36,022 nt of DNA from Teichococcus deserti (GTDB lineage Bacteria; Pseudomonadota; Alphaproteobacteria; Acetobacterales; Acetobacteraceae): the NCBI RefSeq assembly GCF_001982615.1, contig NZ_MLCO01000011.1:1-36022 (forward strand), given 5' to 3'. Within the stretch, counting starts at the first letter, position 1, and each line of letters opens with the position of its first letter. Made by a program: the position numbers and the translations under genes. Below are positions 1 to 7,902 of this stretch, piece after piece. The notes under the pieces were generated by a model. It saw nothing but the letters and a program-made list of their open reading frames with translations. It was not told the DNA's origin and searched no databases.

Positions 1-44
1 CCGTCGGCCTGCTCGGCGCGGCGCCGCGCCGAGCAGGCCGACGG
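1..44. repeat. Perfect 44-bp palindrome at the window edge
   Basis: Bases 1-22 and 23-44 are exact reverse complements, with the centre between 22 and 23 and no loop. Base 45 begins ordinary coding sequence of the minus-strand ABC ATPase. The mirror could continue to the left of the window, so its true length is unknown. It falls where the conserved C-terminal region of the ATPase (EHPYTVGLL) ends and would make that protein read into its own reverse complement. A fold-back join at a contig end explains this at least as well as a natural structure. Confidence 0.8.
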
Positions 45-792
45 TGTAGGGATGCTCGGGATTGGCGAAGAGCCGGGCGGCCAGGGCGCGCTCCACCACC
101 TGGCCGGCATACATGACGACGACCTCGTCGGCCTGGTCCGCCACCACGCCCAGGTCATGGGTGATCAGCACGGTGGCCGTGCCGGTCTCCCGCTTCAGCT
201 CGGCCAGGAGAGAAAGGATCTGGGCCTGGACGGTGACGTCGAGCGCCGTGGTCGGCTCGTCGGCGATCAGCAGCTTCGGCCGGCAGGCCAGCGCGATGGC
301 GATCATCACCCGCTGCCGCATGCCGCCCGACAGCTGGTGCGGATACTGGCGCGCCCGGCGGCCCGGCTCGGGGATATGCACCTGCTCCAGCGCGGCGATG
401 GCGGCGGCCGCAGCCTGCCCCCGGGACAGGCCGCGATGCAGGCGGAGCGCCTCGGCGACCTGCTCGCCGGCGGTGAAGGCCGGGTTCAGGCTGGTCATCG
501 GCTCCTGGAAGATCATCGCCATGGCAGGGCCCCGCAGGCGGCGGCGGGGCTCGGGCGGCAGCGCGGCGATCTCCTGGCCGGCCAGGCGGATGCTGCCCTC
601 CACCCGGGCGCTGCCGGGCAGCAGGCCCATGATGGCCAGGCTGGTGACGGACTTGCCGCAGCCGCTCTCGCCGACGATGGCCAGCGTCCGGCCGGGATCG
701 ACCGCGAAGGCCACCCCCTGCACCGCCGTGAAGGGGCCGCGATCGGTGCGGAAGGTGATGGCGAGGTCGGTGACCTCCAGCGCAGGCGTCAT
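1..792 (-). CDS. Oligopeptide/dipeptide ABC transporter ATP-binding protein (partial)
   Basis: This is the N-terminal part (264 codons) of a DppD/OppD-type ATPase that energises peptide or nickel uptake at the inner membrane; the 3' end is outside the window. The start is ATG at 792 ([10 protein letters not shown]). Visible motifs are Walker A GESGCGKS near residues 41-48, the Q-loop in [10 protein letters not shown], the signature LSGGMRQRV, Walker [13 protein letters not shown], the H-loop ITHDL, and the family-specific EHPYTVGLL near the cut. The [10 protein letters not shown] and HPYT motifs are typical of the peptide subfamily rather than amino-acid importers. Its permeases and binding protein are not in the window. 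The last residues before the edge lie inside the 44-bp palindrome and may be an artefact. The transported substrate cannot be read from the sequence. Confidence 0.88.
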   Translation of the reverse strand, partial: MTPALEVTDLAITFRTDRGPFTAVQGVAFAVDPGRTLAIVGESGCGKSVTSLAIMGLLPGSARVEGSIRLAGQEIAALPPEPRRRLRGPAMAMIFQEPMTSLNPAFTAGEQVAEALRLHRGLSRGQAAAAAIAALEQVHIPEPGRRARQYPHQLSGGMRQRVMIAIALACRPKLLIADEPTTALDVTVQAQILSLLAELKRETGTATVLITHDLGVVADQADEVVVMYAGQVVERALAARLFANPEHPYTVGLLGAAPRRAGRR

Positions 793-1032
793 GGGCCCCG
801 TTGGCTTGCACGTTTCGCGCCAGAGGCTGTCACCGGGCCGCAACGACCGCAAGGGGCGGCCCGGGCGGCGGCCGCAAACCGATCATCCCCCCGCCTTAAA
901 GAATAGATTTTCCATTCTTGAGCACAGCTGCAGATCAAGCAGAGTTCAGCGACAATCAAACCATCGCTATTGGACCATGTCAGCCGCCATCGCCACAACA
1001 ATCCCGTCCAGAAGGCAGGAAAGGAAAGCAAG

Positions 1033-1335
1033 ATGCTGTATGATGGCGATGATGGCTCCAACATCACTGTCTGGGCTGCCGAAGGTTTCTGGGGCGGCCA
1101 GGTTCCGATGCCCGAGCCGGTGGAAAGCCCGGAACAGGACGCCTTCCAGGCCGCGATGATCGGCTACTACTACCAGAATGCCTTCGACATGGCCGGCACG
1201 CCGGGCAGCAGCATGGGCGCGCTGACGCTGGGCGTCCTGGCCGGCACCGGCGTCGGCGAGAGCTCGGGCGGCAGCGTCGGCACCGTGACCATCGGCCCGA
1301 TCGAGACGGTCTCGATCGAGGAGAATGCCGAGTAG
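1033..1335 (+). CDS. Small protein of unknown function (100 aa)
   Basis: I do not recognise a family. The ATG at 1033 follows a purine-rich ribosome-binding stretch (aaggaaag, 1021-1028) at good spacing; a TTG at 970 in the same frame is less likely. The product begins MLYDGDDGSN. It has an aromatic acidic N-terminal half (VWAAEGFWGG, then GYYYQNAF near residues 50-57) and a Gly/Ser/Thr-rich second half, ending in the acidic EENAE. There is no signal peptide, membrane helix or cysteine. It sits alone between a divergent ABC ATPase and a strong hairpin. Its codon use fits the genome, and the AT-rich 893-925 stretch upstream is a plausible promoter area. It could be a small secreted or structural protein, but function is unknown. 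Confidence 0.6.
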   Translation: MLYDGDDGSNITVWAAEGFWGGQVPMPEPVESPEQDAFQAAMIGYYYQNAFDMAGTPGSSMGALTLGVLAGTGVGESSGGSVGTVTIGPIETVSIEENAE

Positions 1336-1344
1336 CGCCGTATC

Positions 1345-1370
1345 GGGCGGGGGAGATCCCTCCCCCGCCC
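1345..1370. terminator. Hairpin between convergent genes (bidirectional terminator)
   Basis: An 11-bp perfect stem (gggcgggggag / ctcccccgccc) with the 4-nt loop atcc lies 10 nt after the stop of the small plus-strand gene and 8 nt after the stop of the minus-strand lyase. There is no T-run on either side, so it is a stable hairpin whose terminator role is inferred from position. Confidence 0.55.
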
Positions 1371-1377
1371 TGCTGCG

Positions 1378-2301
1378 TCAGGCGTCCTGCGGCATGCCGG
1401 TGGGGATCACCGTCCTGACCAGCGTGCTGTCGAGCGCCTCGTAGTCGTGGTAGCGGATGGTCTCGTAGAGCTGCGCCCGGGTCTGCATGCGCGCCAGCAT
1501 GTTGTGGGTGCCGCCATCGGCCTTGATGGCGCCGTAGAGCTCCTCCATCGAGCGCGCCGCGACGCGCAGATGGCTGACCGGCCAGATCACCATGGCATAG
1601 CCCATGGCCTGGAATTCTTCCGCCGTGAAGAAGGGCGTGCGGCCGAACTCGGTCATATTGGCCAGCAGCTTCACCCCCGGCATGCGGCGGGCGAATTCGA
1701 CGAACATCTCCTTCGTGGTCAGCGCCTCGGGGAAGATCGCGTCGGCGCCGGCCTCGAGATAGAGCTTGGCGCGGGCCACGGCGCCGTCCATGCCCTCGCT
1801 GGCGGCGGCATCGGTGCGGGCGATCAGGTAGAGGTGGCGGCGCGCCTTGCGGGCGGCAGCGACCTTGGCCGCCATGTCATGCGCGTCGGCCAGCTTCTTG
1901 TCGTTCAGATGGCCGCATTTCTTCGGCAGCAGCTGGTCTTCCAGATGGACGGCGGCGGCGCCGGCCTCCTCGAAGCTGCGCACCATGTGCATGACGTTCA
2001 GCGCCTCGCCATAGCCGGTGTCGCCGTCGACCAGCACCGGCAGGGCGCTGGCGCGGGCCACCTGGCGGATATGCCAGGCGACGTCGTCCACCGTGATCAT
2101 GCCAAGGTCGGGCAGCCCCATGGTGGCGGACATGGCGGCGCCCGACATGTAGAGCGCCTCGAACCCCGCCTGCTTGGCCAGCAGCGCCGCGATGCCCAGA
2201 TGCGCGCCGGGCATGCGCAGGATCTGCGGCCGCTCCAGCAGGGCGCGGAAGCGCTGGCCGGCAGGCGCCTCGGGCAGGTCGTCGGCGATCACATAGGGCA
2301 T
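1378..2301 (-). CDS. Isocitrate lyase/PEP mutase superfamily, methylisocitrate-lyase-like
   Basis: This is a 307-residue cytoplasmic TIM-barrel lyase that should cleave a C-C bond in a 2-methylisocitrate- or 2,3-dimethylmalate-type acid to pyruvate or succinate products. Diagnostic features are YMSG (51-54), the metal-binding VDGDTGYGE (91-99), HLEDQ (119-123) and the catalytic loop KKCGH (127-131) with active-site Cys129. KKCGH is the methylisocitrate lyase/dimethylmalate lyase signature; PEP mutases lack this Cys. The length matches PrpB (about 295). No prpC, prpD or acn partner is near, so a propionate role is unproven. It starts 23 bp after the ion-transporter gene on the same strand and is probably co-transcribed. 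A 2,3-dimethylmalate or other C4-C7 acid lyase is equally possible. Confidence 0.85.
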   Translation of the reverse strand: MPYVIADDLPEAPAGQRFRALLERPQILRMPGAHLGIAALLAKQAGFEALYMSGAAMSATMGLPDLGMITVDDVAWHIRQVARASALPVLVDGDTGYGEALNVMHMVRSFEEAGAAAVHLEDQLLPKKCGHLNDKKLADAHDMAAKVAAARKARRHLYLIARTDAAASEGMDGAVARAKLYLEAGADAIFPEALTTKEMFVEFARRMPGVKLLANMTEFGRTPFFTAEEFQAMGYAMVIWPVSHLRVAARSMEELYGAIKADGGTHNMLARMQTRAQLYETIRYHDYEALDSTLVRTVIPTGMPQDA

Positions 2302-2324
2302 CGGACGTTGTTTCCCTGATTCGT

Positions 2325-3773
2325 TCAGACGAAGAACAGCAGCGTGGCCAGGGCGAAGGTCGGCACCAGGAAGACCAGCGCCCAGCCGACATAGCCGAAG
2401 AAGCTCGGCATCCGCACACCCTGCGCCTCGACGATGGCCTTGACCATGAAGTTGGGCGCATTGCCGATATACGAATTGGCGCCCATGAAGACGGCGCCGG
2501 CCGAGATCGCCGCCAGCACCGGCGCGCCTTCCGCCATCAGCCGCGCCGCGTCGCCGCCGGCCAGGTTGAAGAAGACCAGATAGGTCGGCGCATTGTCGAG
2601 GAAGCTGGACAGCGCCCCGGTCAGCCAGAAATAGACCCAGGGGACCGGCTGGCCGGCCGCGTCCGAGGTCAGCGCCACCAGGCTGGCCATCGGCCCGGCG
2701 GCACCCGCCTTCAGCATGGCCAGCACCGGCGCCATGGTCAGGAAGATGCCGGCGAAGAGCTTGGCGACCTCCTGCATCGCGTCCCAGCTGAAATCGTTCT
2801 CATGCCGCAGCGCCCTGGGCGTCAGCGCGATCGAGGCGAAGGTGATGGCCAGCAGCAGGCCCATGGCCACCAGCCGCTCGACGCCCACCGCCTGGCCGGC
2901 CAGCGCCACCTGCCCCGGCTGCCACAGCCCCTGCATCAGCACCACGGCCAGGACGCCGCCCAGCAGCGCCACATTGACCCAGCCGGAGATGGCCAGGCGC
3001 TCGCCGGGCGGCGCCTCGGCATGCTCGGCATGTTCCGCGGCCTCCGCCCCGGCCTCGACCTCGGCCTTCTTTTCACGGGCATAGGCGAGCGAGTCGATGA
3101 CGAAGTAGATCCCGAGCAGCAGCACGGCACAGAACAGGAACTCGCCGAGCAGGTTCTGGGTGGGCCAAAAGAAAGACACCCCCTGCAGGAAGCCGAGATA
3201 GAGCGGCGGATCACCGAGCGGGGTCAGCACGCCACCGATATTGCTGACCAGGAAGATAAAGAAAACAAAGCTGTGCATGCGGTGCCGGCGGCCGGCATTG
3301 GCGCGCAGCATCGGCCGGATCAGCAGCATCGAGGCGCCGGTGGTGCCCATGACGCTGGCCAGCAGCGTCCCCACGCCCAGGATGGTGGTGTTGACCCCCG
3401 GCGTGCCGACCAGGTGTCCGCGCAGCAGCACGCCGCCGCCGGTGGTGAACAGCGCCAGCAGCAGGGCGATGAAGGGCAGGTATTCGGCCAGCATGACATG
3501 GGCGAACTCGTCCGCCGCGGCGCCCAGGCCGAAGACGGCGGCGAAGGGCACCAGGAACAGCGCGGTCCAGACCCCGGCGATCTTGCCGAAATGCGGGTGC
3601 CACAGCTTCGGCGCCAGCAGCGGCAGCAGGGCGATGGACAGCAGCAGCCCGGCAAAAGGCAGGCCCCAGGCCAGGCTGGTCATCGCCGGTCCGGCCTCCG
3701 CCGCCGCCGCCGGCCCTGCCATTCCCAGCAGCGCCGCCGCGCCGGCCACCCCCACCCCGCCCGCCTGGCGCAT
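2325..3773 (-). CDS. NhaD/ArsB-type (ion transporter superfamily) Na+/H+ antiporter
   Basis: This 482-residue polytopic inner-membrane protein has about 12 hydrophobic segments and an apparent N-terminal signal-like segment (residues 1-28, rich in Ala/Gly, ending AAAAEAG). Family motifs include TTGGGVLLRG, MGTTGASMLLIRP, SNIGGVLTPLGDPPL and, late in the protein, SSFLDNAPTYLVF and GANSYIGNAPN. The repeated Asn/Asp-Asn-Ala-Pro motifs are typical of NhaD/CitMHS-like carriers. An acidic, His-containing linker (AEHAEHAEAPP) separates the two halves. The ATG at 3773 is chosen because GAGGGAGA lies just upstream; an in-frame GTG at 3797 would add 8 residues. It lies upstream of the lyase gene by 23 bp. 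Transport of a dicarboxylate that feeds the lyase is an alternative to Na+/H+ exchange and cannot be excluded. Confidence 0.82.
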   Translation of the reverse strand: MRQAGGVGVAGAAALLGMAGPAAAAEAGPAMTSLAWGLPFAGLLLSIALLPLLAPKLWHPHFGKIAGVWTALFLVPFAAVFGLGAAADEFAHVMLAEYLPFIALLLALFTTGGGVLLRGHLVGTPGVNTTILGVGTLLASVMGTTGASMLLIRPMLRANAGRRHRMHSFVFFIFLVSNIGGVLTPLGDPPLYLGFLQGVSFFWPTQNLLGEFLFCAVLLLGIYFVIDSLAYAREKKAEVEAGAEAAEHAEHAEAPPGERLAISGWVNVALLGGVLAVVLMQGLWQPGQVALAGQAVGVERLVAMGLLLAITFASIALTPRALRHENDFSWDAMQEVAKLFAGIFLTMAPVLAMLKAGAAGPMASLVALTSDAAGQPVPWVYFWLTGALSSFLDNAPTYLVFFNLAGGDAARLMAEGAPVLAAISAGAVFMGANSYIGNAPNFMVKAIVEAQGVRMPSFFGYVGWALVFLVPTFALATLLFFV

Positions 3774-3906
3774 GCTGTTCTCCCTCGATCCGATCACCTC
3801 GGCCTACACCGGGACGCGGCGATGGTCAGCCCCGCCCTTCCCCAAGCCGCCCGGGCGCCCTAGCTTTCACCGCAGGACGCGGGACTGCATTCCGGGGAGA
3901 CATGCG

Positions 3907-4752
3907 ATGGAAATGACGGGTGAACGGCGCATCGAGGCGCCCCGCCAGACCGTCTGGGAAGGTCTGAACGACCCTGAGGTGCTGCGCGCCTCGATCCCCG
4001 GCTGCGAATCGGTGGAGCGCACGGCGGAGGACGCCTTCCAGGCGCGCGTCGCGCTGAAGATCGGCCCGATGGCGGCCAAGTTCACCGGCAAGGTGCAGCT
4101 GAGCAATATCAACGCGCCGGCCGGCTACACCATTTCCGGCGAGGGCAATGGCGGCGCCATGGGCTTCGCCAAGGGCGGCGCCGATGTGTCGCTGGAGGAG
4201 GTCGGGCCCTCCGCCACCCTGCTGAAGTACCAGGTCAAGGCCCAGGTCGGCGGCAAGATGGCGCAGCTCGGCGCCCGGCTGATCGACAGCACGGCCAAGC
4301 AGATGGCCGACCAGTTCTTCGACCGCTTCGCCGCCACGGTCTCGACCCCGGCCGCCAGCGAGCCCACCACCCTGCCGGACGGCACCCCGGTGCGGCCGAG
4401 CCACACCGCCTCGCTGCCCGAGGGCGCGGTGCCGACCCCGGCGCCGGGCACCGAGGTGGGCGACGCGACCCCGGTCGAGCGGCTGGGTGCCGCCACCCTG
4501 GTCGGCGCGGGCCTTGCCGAGCATTCCGGCGAGACGCCGCCCGGCGGCCGCCCGGCGCCCGTCAGCACGCCGGCCGGCCATGGCCATGCCGCCCCGCCGG
4601 CCCGCAGCTATGCCAAGCCCGTCGCGGCGCCGGCCCCGGCGCTCTCCGTCTTCTCGCTGCTGCCGGAGGAGGTCTTCGGCCTGCCGCTGCTGTTCTGGGG
4701 CGGCTCGGCGGTGTTCATGGTGGTGCTGTTCCTGCTCTTCGTGCTGGGCTGA
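3907..4752 (+). CDS. coxG: CoxG-like SRPBCC protein (CO dehydrogenase subunit G family)
   Basis: This 281-residue protein has an N-terminal SRPBCC/CoxG domain (about 1-150: MEMTGERRIEAPRQTVWEGLND, IPGC at 32-35, KIGPMAAKFTGKV) and a long Pro/Thr/Ala-rich linker (about 155-245). A single C-terminal membrane segment (LLFWGGSAVFMVVLFLLFVLG) gives a tail-anchored layout. CoxG proteins help recruit or mature molybdenum hydroxylases at the membrane. The start follows ggggag (3895-3900); the larger open frame upstream is antisense to the antiporter gene. It heads the run of Cox/XdhC accessory genes, with the next gene starting 3 bp after its stop. The fold is clear, but the partner enzyme is not in this window. 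Confidence 0.9.
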   Translation: MEMTGERRIEAPRQTVWEGLNDPEVLRASIPGCESVERTAEDAFQARVALKIGPMAAKFTGKVQLSNINAPAGYTISGEGNGGAMGFAKGGADVSLEEVGPSATLLKYQVKAQVGGKMAQLGARLIDSTAKQMADQFFDRFAATVSTPAASEPTTLPDGTPVRPSHTASLPEGAVPTPAPGTEVGDATPVERLGAATLVGAGLAEHSGETPPGGRPAPVSTPAGHGHAAPPARSYAKPVAAPAPALSVFSLLPEEVFGLPLLFWGGSAVFMVVLFLLFVLG

Positions 4753-4755
4753 GGC

Positions 4756-5676
4756 GTGGCTGGACCCTTGCCGGCCCCCGGCGTCCCGGGCTCCGTCGCC
4801 GAGACCGAGCGGCTGCTGGCGGCCGGCGGCTATGTCGCCGACCGGGCGCTGGCCACCACCGTCTTCCTGGCGCTGAGCATGGGCCGGCCGCTCTTCCTGG
4901 AAGGCGAGCCCGGCACCGGCAAGACCGAGATCGCCAAGGTGCTGGCGGGCGGGCTCGGCCGGCGCCTGGTGCGGCTGCAATGCTATGACGGGCTCGACCT
5001 CTCGGCCGCCGCCTATGAGTGGAACCATGCCCGCCAGCTGATGGCCATCCGCCTGGCGGAAGCGGGCGGGGACGCGACCAGCGAAGCCGGCATCTATGAC
5101 CGCCGCTTCCTGCAGGAGCGGCCGTTGCTGGCGGCGCTGTCCGGCCCGCCGGCGGTGCTGCTGATCGACGAGCTCGACCGCGCCGACGAGCCTTTCGAAG
5201 CCTTCCTCCTGGAGATCCTGGCCGATTTCCAGCTGTCGATCCCGGAGCTCGGCACGGTGCGCGCGGAAACCCCGCCGATCGTCGTGCTGACCAGCAACCG
5301 CACGCGGGAGGTGCATGACGCCATCCGCCGGCGCTGCCTCTACCAATGGGTCGACTATCCCGACGCGGCGCGGGAACGCGCCATCCTGGCGCAGCGCATG
5401 CCCGGCCTGCCATCGGCGCTCTCGGCCCAGGTGGTGGATTTCGTCCAGCAGGTCCGCGGCGGCGACTTCTTCAAGTTCCCGGGCGTCGCCGAGACGCTGG
5501 ACTGGGCCGCCGCCCTGTCCGCGCTGGACGCCACCGAGCTGGAGCCGGTGCTGGTCGACGAGACGCTGGGCGCCCTGCTGAAATACCAGGACGACATCGC
5601 CAAGCTGCGCGGCGCCGAGGCCGCCCGCCTGGTGGAAGCGGTGAAGCAGGCGCCCGCCGCCGCCCTGCCCTTCTGA
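4756..5676 (+). CDS. coxD: MoxR/CoxD-type AAA+ ATPase
   Basis: This 306-residue MoxR-family ATPase starts at a GTG placed 3 bp after the coxG stop. Walker A is GEPGTGKT (50-57), Walker B VLLIDELDRAD (about 134-144), sensor 1 is in VVLTSNRTRE, and an arginine-finger-like IRRRC follows. In the cox system CoxD is a chaperone-like ATPase needed to assemble the CuSMoO2 active site of CO dehydrogenase. Pairing with a VWA protein is the usual MoxR-VWA arrangement. Its stop TGA overlaps the ATG of coxE (ATGA at 5674-5678), indicating translational coupling. Confidence 0.92.
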   Translation: MAGPLPAPGVPGSVAETERLLAAGGYVADRALATTVFLALSMGRPLFLEGEPGTGKTEIAKVLAGGLGRRLVRLQCYDGLDLSAAAYEWNHARQLMAIRLAEAGGDATSEAGIYDRRFLQERPLLAALSGPPAVLLIDELDRADEPFEAFLLEILADFQLSIPELGTVRAETPPIVVLTSNRTREVHDAIRRRCLYQWVDYPDAARERAILAQRMPGLPSALSAQVVDFVQQVRGGDFFKFPGVAETLDWAAALSALDATELEPVLVDETLGALLKYQDDIAKLRGAEAARLVEAVKQAPAAALPF

Positions 5677-6860
5677 TGACAGAAGGGGGCGGCCGGCTCG
5701 CCGCCAACCTGCTGGGCTTCGGCCGGCTGCTGCGCCGCGCCGGGGTGCCGGTGGGCCCGGCCGAGCTGCTGGCGGGCGCCGAGGCGCTGACCCGCATCGA
5801 GCTCGGCGACCGCGCCCAGGTGCAGGCCGCGCTGCGCGCCACCCTGGTCCACCGCGCCGAGTTCTTTTTCCTGTTTGACCATGCCTTCGGGCTGTGGTGG
5901 CGGGCGCCGTCGAACCCGGACCTGGCGGGCGACGAGGAGGACGGGTCCGACAGCAAGCCGGGCGCCGGGGCGCGACGGCTGGCGGAAGCCTTGGGCGGCA
6001 TGGCGCCGCCACCTCCTCCACCGCCGGAGGCCGAGAAGCGCGTGGATGCCAGCCTGAGCGTCAGCGCCGGCGAAGCCCTGAAAAAAATGGATTTCGAGGC
6101 GATGGACGCGGCGCAGCTGGCCGCCGCCCGCCAGGAGATCCGCCGCCTCGCCCTGCCGCTGGATGCCCGCCCGACCCGCCGCTTCCGCCCTGACCCGGCG
6201 GGCCACCGCGCCGACCTGCGCGCCACGCTGCGCGCCAGCCTGCGCCAGGGGGGCGAGATCACCGCGCTCCGCCACGCCGAGCGGGTGGAGCGGCCGCCGC
6301 CGCTGGTCGCCCTCTGCGACATTTCCGGCAGCATGAGCCGCTATGCCCAGGTGCTGCTGACCTTCCTGCATGCGGTGGCCAATGACCGCGAGCGGGTGAC
6401 CACCTTCCTCTTCGGGACGCGGCTCACCAATATCACCCGGCAGCTGCGCCACCGCGATGCCGAGGTCGCCTTCCAGATGGTCGGCCAGATCGTCCCCGAC
6501 TGGTCGGGCGGCACCCGGATCGGCGCGGCGCTGGACCGGTTCAACCATGAATGGGGCCGCCGCGTGCTGGGCCAGGGGGCGGTGGTGCTGCTGATCACCG
6601 ACGGGCTGGAGCGCGGCGACGCCAGTGATCTGGCGCGGCTGGCGTCGGCCACCGACCGGCTGCGCCATTCCTGCCGCCGGCTGATCTGGCTGAACCCGCT
6701 GCTGCGCTATGCCGGGTTCCAGCCACGGCCGCAGGGGGTGCGGACCATGCTGCCCCTGGTGCATGAGCACCGGCCGGTCCACAACATCGACAGCCTGCGC
6801 GCGCTGGTGGCCAGCCTCTCCGCCGCCCCGCCGCGCCCTTCCAGGGGATCGGGTGCATGA
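5676..6860 (+). CDS. coxE: VWA-domain protein, CoxE family
   Basis: This 394-residue partner of the MoxR-type ATPase has a C-terminal von Willebrand A domain. The MIDAS motif DISGS starts near residue 215, and LLITDG is near 305-310. The N-terminal half (LLGFGRLLRRAGVPVGPAE) matches the CoxE/VWA_CoxE family, and a Pro-rich patch (PPPPPPPEAEK) lies near 110-120. The start overlaps the coxD stop, and its own stop overlaps the ATG of the next gene. CoxE acts with CoxD in maturing the Mo/Cu site of CO dehydrogenase-type enzymes; which enzyme it serves here is not shown. Confidence 0.9.
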   Translation: MTEGGGRLAANLLGFGRLLRRAGVPVGPAELLAGAEALTRIELGDRAQVQAALRATLVHRAEFFFLFDHAFGLWWRAPSNPDLAGDEEDGSDSKPGAGARRLAEALGGMAPPPPPPPEAEKRVDASLSVSAGEALKKMDFEAMDAAQLAAARQEIRRLALPLDARPTRRFRPDPAGHRADLRATLRASLRQGGEITALRHAERVERPPPLVALCDISGSMSRYAQVLLTFLHAVANDRERVTTFLFGTRLTNITRQLRHRDAEVAFQMVGQIVPDWSGGTRIGAALDRFNHEWGRRVLGQGAVVLLITDGLERGDASDLARLASATDRLRHSCRRLIWLNPLLRYAGFQPRPQGVRTMLPLVHEHRPVHNIDSLRALVASLSAAPPRPSRGSGA

Positions 6861-7189
6861 GCGACCAGGACGATATTCTTTCCATTGCCGCCGGCTGGAT
6901 GGCGGATGGGGAAACCGTTGCGCTGGCGACGGTGGTCGAGACCTGGGGGTCGTCGCCCCGCCCCGCCGGATCGCAGCTGGCGGTGACAGCGTCTGGAAAA
7001 CTCGCCGGCAGCGTCTCCGGCGGCTGCATCGAGGGGGCCGTCGCCGAGGTCGCGCAGAAGACCATGGCCACCGGCGCGCCGCAGCTGCTGGATTTCGGCA
7101 TCAGCGACGAGCGCGCCTGGGAGGTCGGCCTGGCCTGCGGCGGCAAGCTGAAGGTCTTTGTCGAGAAGCTGGAAGGGGCCCGGGCATGA
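6857..7189 (+). CDS. XdhC/CoxI family protein, N-terminal domain only
   Basis: This 110-residue protein carries the XdhC_CoxI N-terminal domain: VALATVVETWGSSPRPAGSQ, SGGCIEG and LACGGKLKVFVE, with the conserved Cys residues of GGCIEG and ACGG. In single-chain XdhC this domain is followed by a Rossmann domain; here that domain is the next gene, so the protein is split in two. XdhC inserts the sulfurated molybdenum cofactor into xanthine dehydrogenase-type enzymes. It overlaps both neighbours by 4 bp. Split XdhC pairs are common next to cox genes. Confidence 0.9.
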   Translation: MSDQDDILSIAAGWMADGETVALATVVETWGSSPRPAGSQLAVTASGKLAGSVSGGCIEGAVAEVAQKTMATGAPQLLDFGISDERAWEVGLACGGKLKVFVEKLEGARA

Positions 7190-7902
7190 AGGCGGAAACC
7201 TTCTCCAGGCTGCACGCCGCCCGAGCCCAGGGTCGCCCGGTCGCGCTGCTGACCCGCCTGCCGGACGGCGCCCAGCTTCTGCACCCCGACGACACCCTGC
7301 CGCCTGCCCTGGCCGGGGCCGCCGCCGCCGCGCTTGCCGCCGATGCCGCGCGGACCCTGTCGGTCGACGGGCAGGACTGGTTCATCCAGCCGCACAACCC
7401 GCCGCTGCGGCTGATCGTGGTCGGCGCCGTGCATGTCGCCCAGGCGCTGGTGCCGATGGCCGCCGGCCTCGGCTATGCGATGACCGTGGTAGACCCCCGC
7501 CGCGCCTTCGCCACCGAAGAACGCTTCGGCGCCCGCGTCACCCTGGTCGACGACTGGCCGGACGAGGCCATGGCGCGCCTCGCCCCCGACCCCCGCACCG
7601 CCGTCGTCACCCTGACCCACGACCCCAAGCTGGACGACCCGGCCCTCGAGGTCGCGCTGAAGAGCCCCGCCTTCTATATCGGCGCGCTGGGCAGCCGGAA
7701 GACCCATGCCAAGCGCCTGGCGCGGCTGGCCGAGGCCGGGCTGACCGGGGCCGACTGCGCCCGCATCGCCGCCCCGGTGGGCCTGGCCATCGGCGCCGTC
7801 ACCGCCCCCGAGATCGCGCTGTCGATCATGGCCGAGGTCGTCGCCGCCCGCCGCGGCGCCGCGCTCGCCAGGCGCAGCGCGCCTGAACTGGAAAAGACAT
7901 GA
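7186..7902 (+). CDS. XdhC family protein, C-terminal Rossmann domain
   Basis: This 238-residue protein starts at an ATG overlapping the stop of the N-terminal XdhC gene. The Rossmann segment is LIVVGAVHVAQAL (about 76-88), followed by VTVVDPRRAFATEERF, VVTLTHDPKLD and YIGALGSRKTHAKRLARL. These are standard XdhC_C features; the GAVHVAQ variant of the glycine motif occurs in this branch of the family. The first 65 residues are less conserved. With the upstream protein it should form a complete molybdenum-cofactor-handling factor. Its stop overlaps the start of the MoeA/MobA-like fusion gene. Confidence 0.9.
   Translation: MKAETFSRLHAARAQGRPVALLTRLPDGAQLLHPDDTLPPALAGAAAAALAADAARTLSVDGQDWFIQPHNPPLRLIVVGAVHVAQALVPMAAGLGYAMTVVDPRRAFATEERFGARVTLVDDWPDEAMARLAPDPRTAVVTLTHDPKLDDPALEVALKSPAFYIGALGSRKTHAKRLARLAEAGLTGADCARIAAPVGLAIGAVTAPEIALSIMAEVVAARRGAALARRSAPELEKT

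Noticed and set aside
7412-7450. Altered glycine motif (GAVHVA) in the XdhC Rossmann domain
   Set aside because: At first it looked like a damaged nucleotide-binding loop, but this variant is usual in split XdhC proteins of this group.
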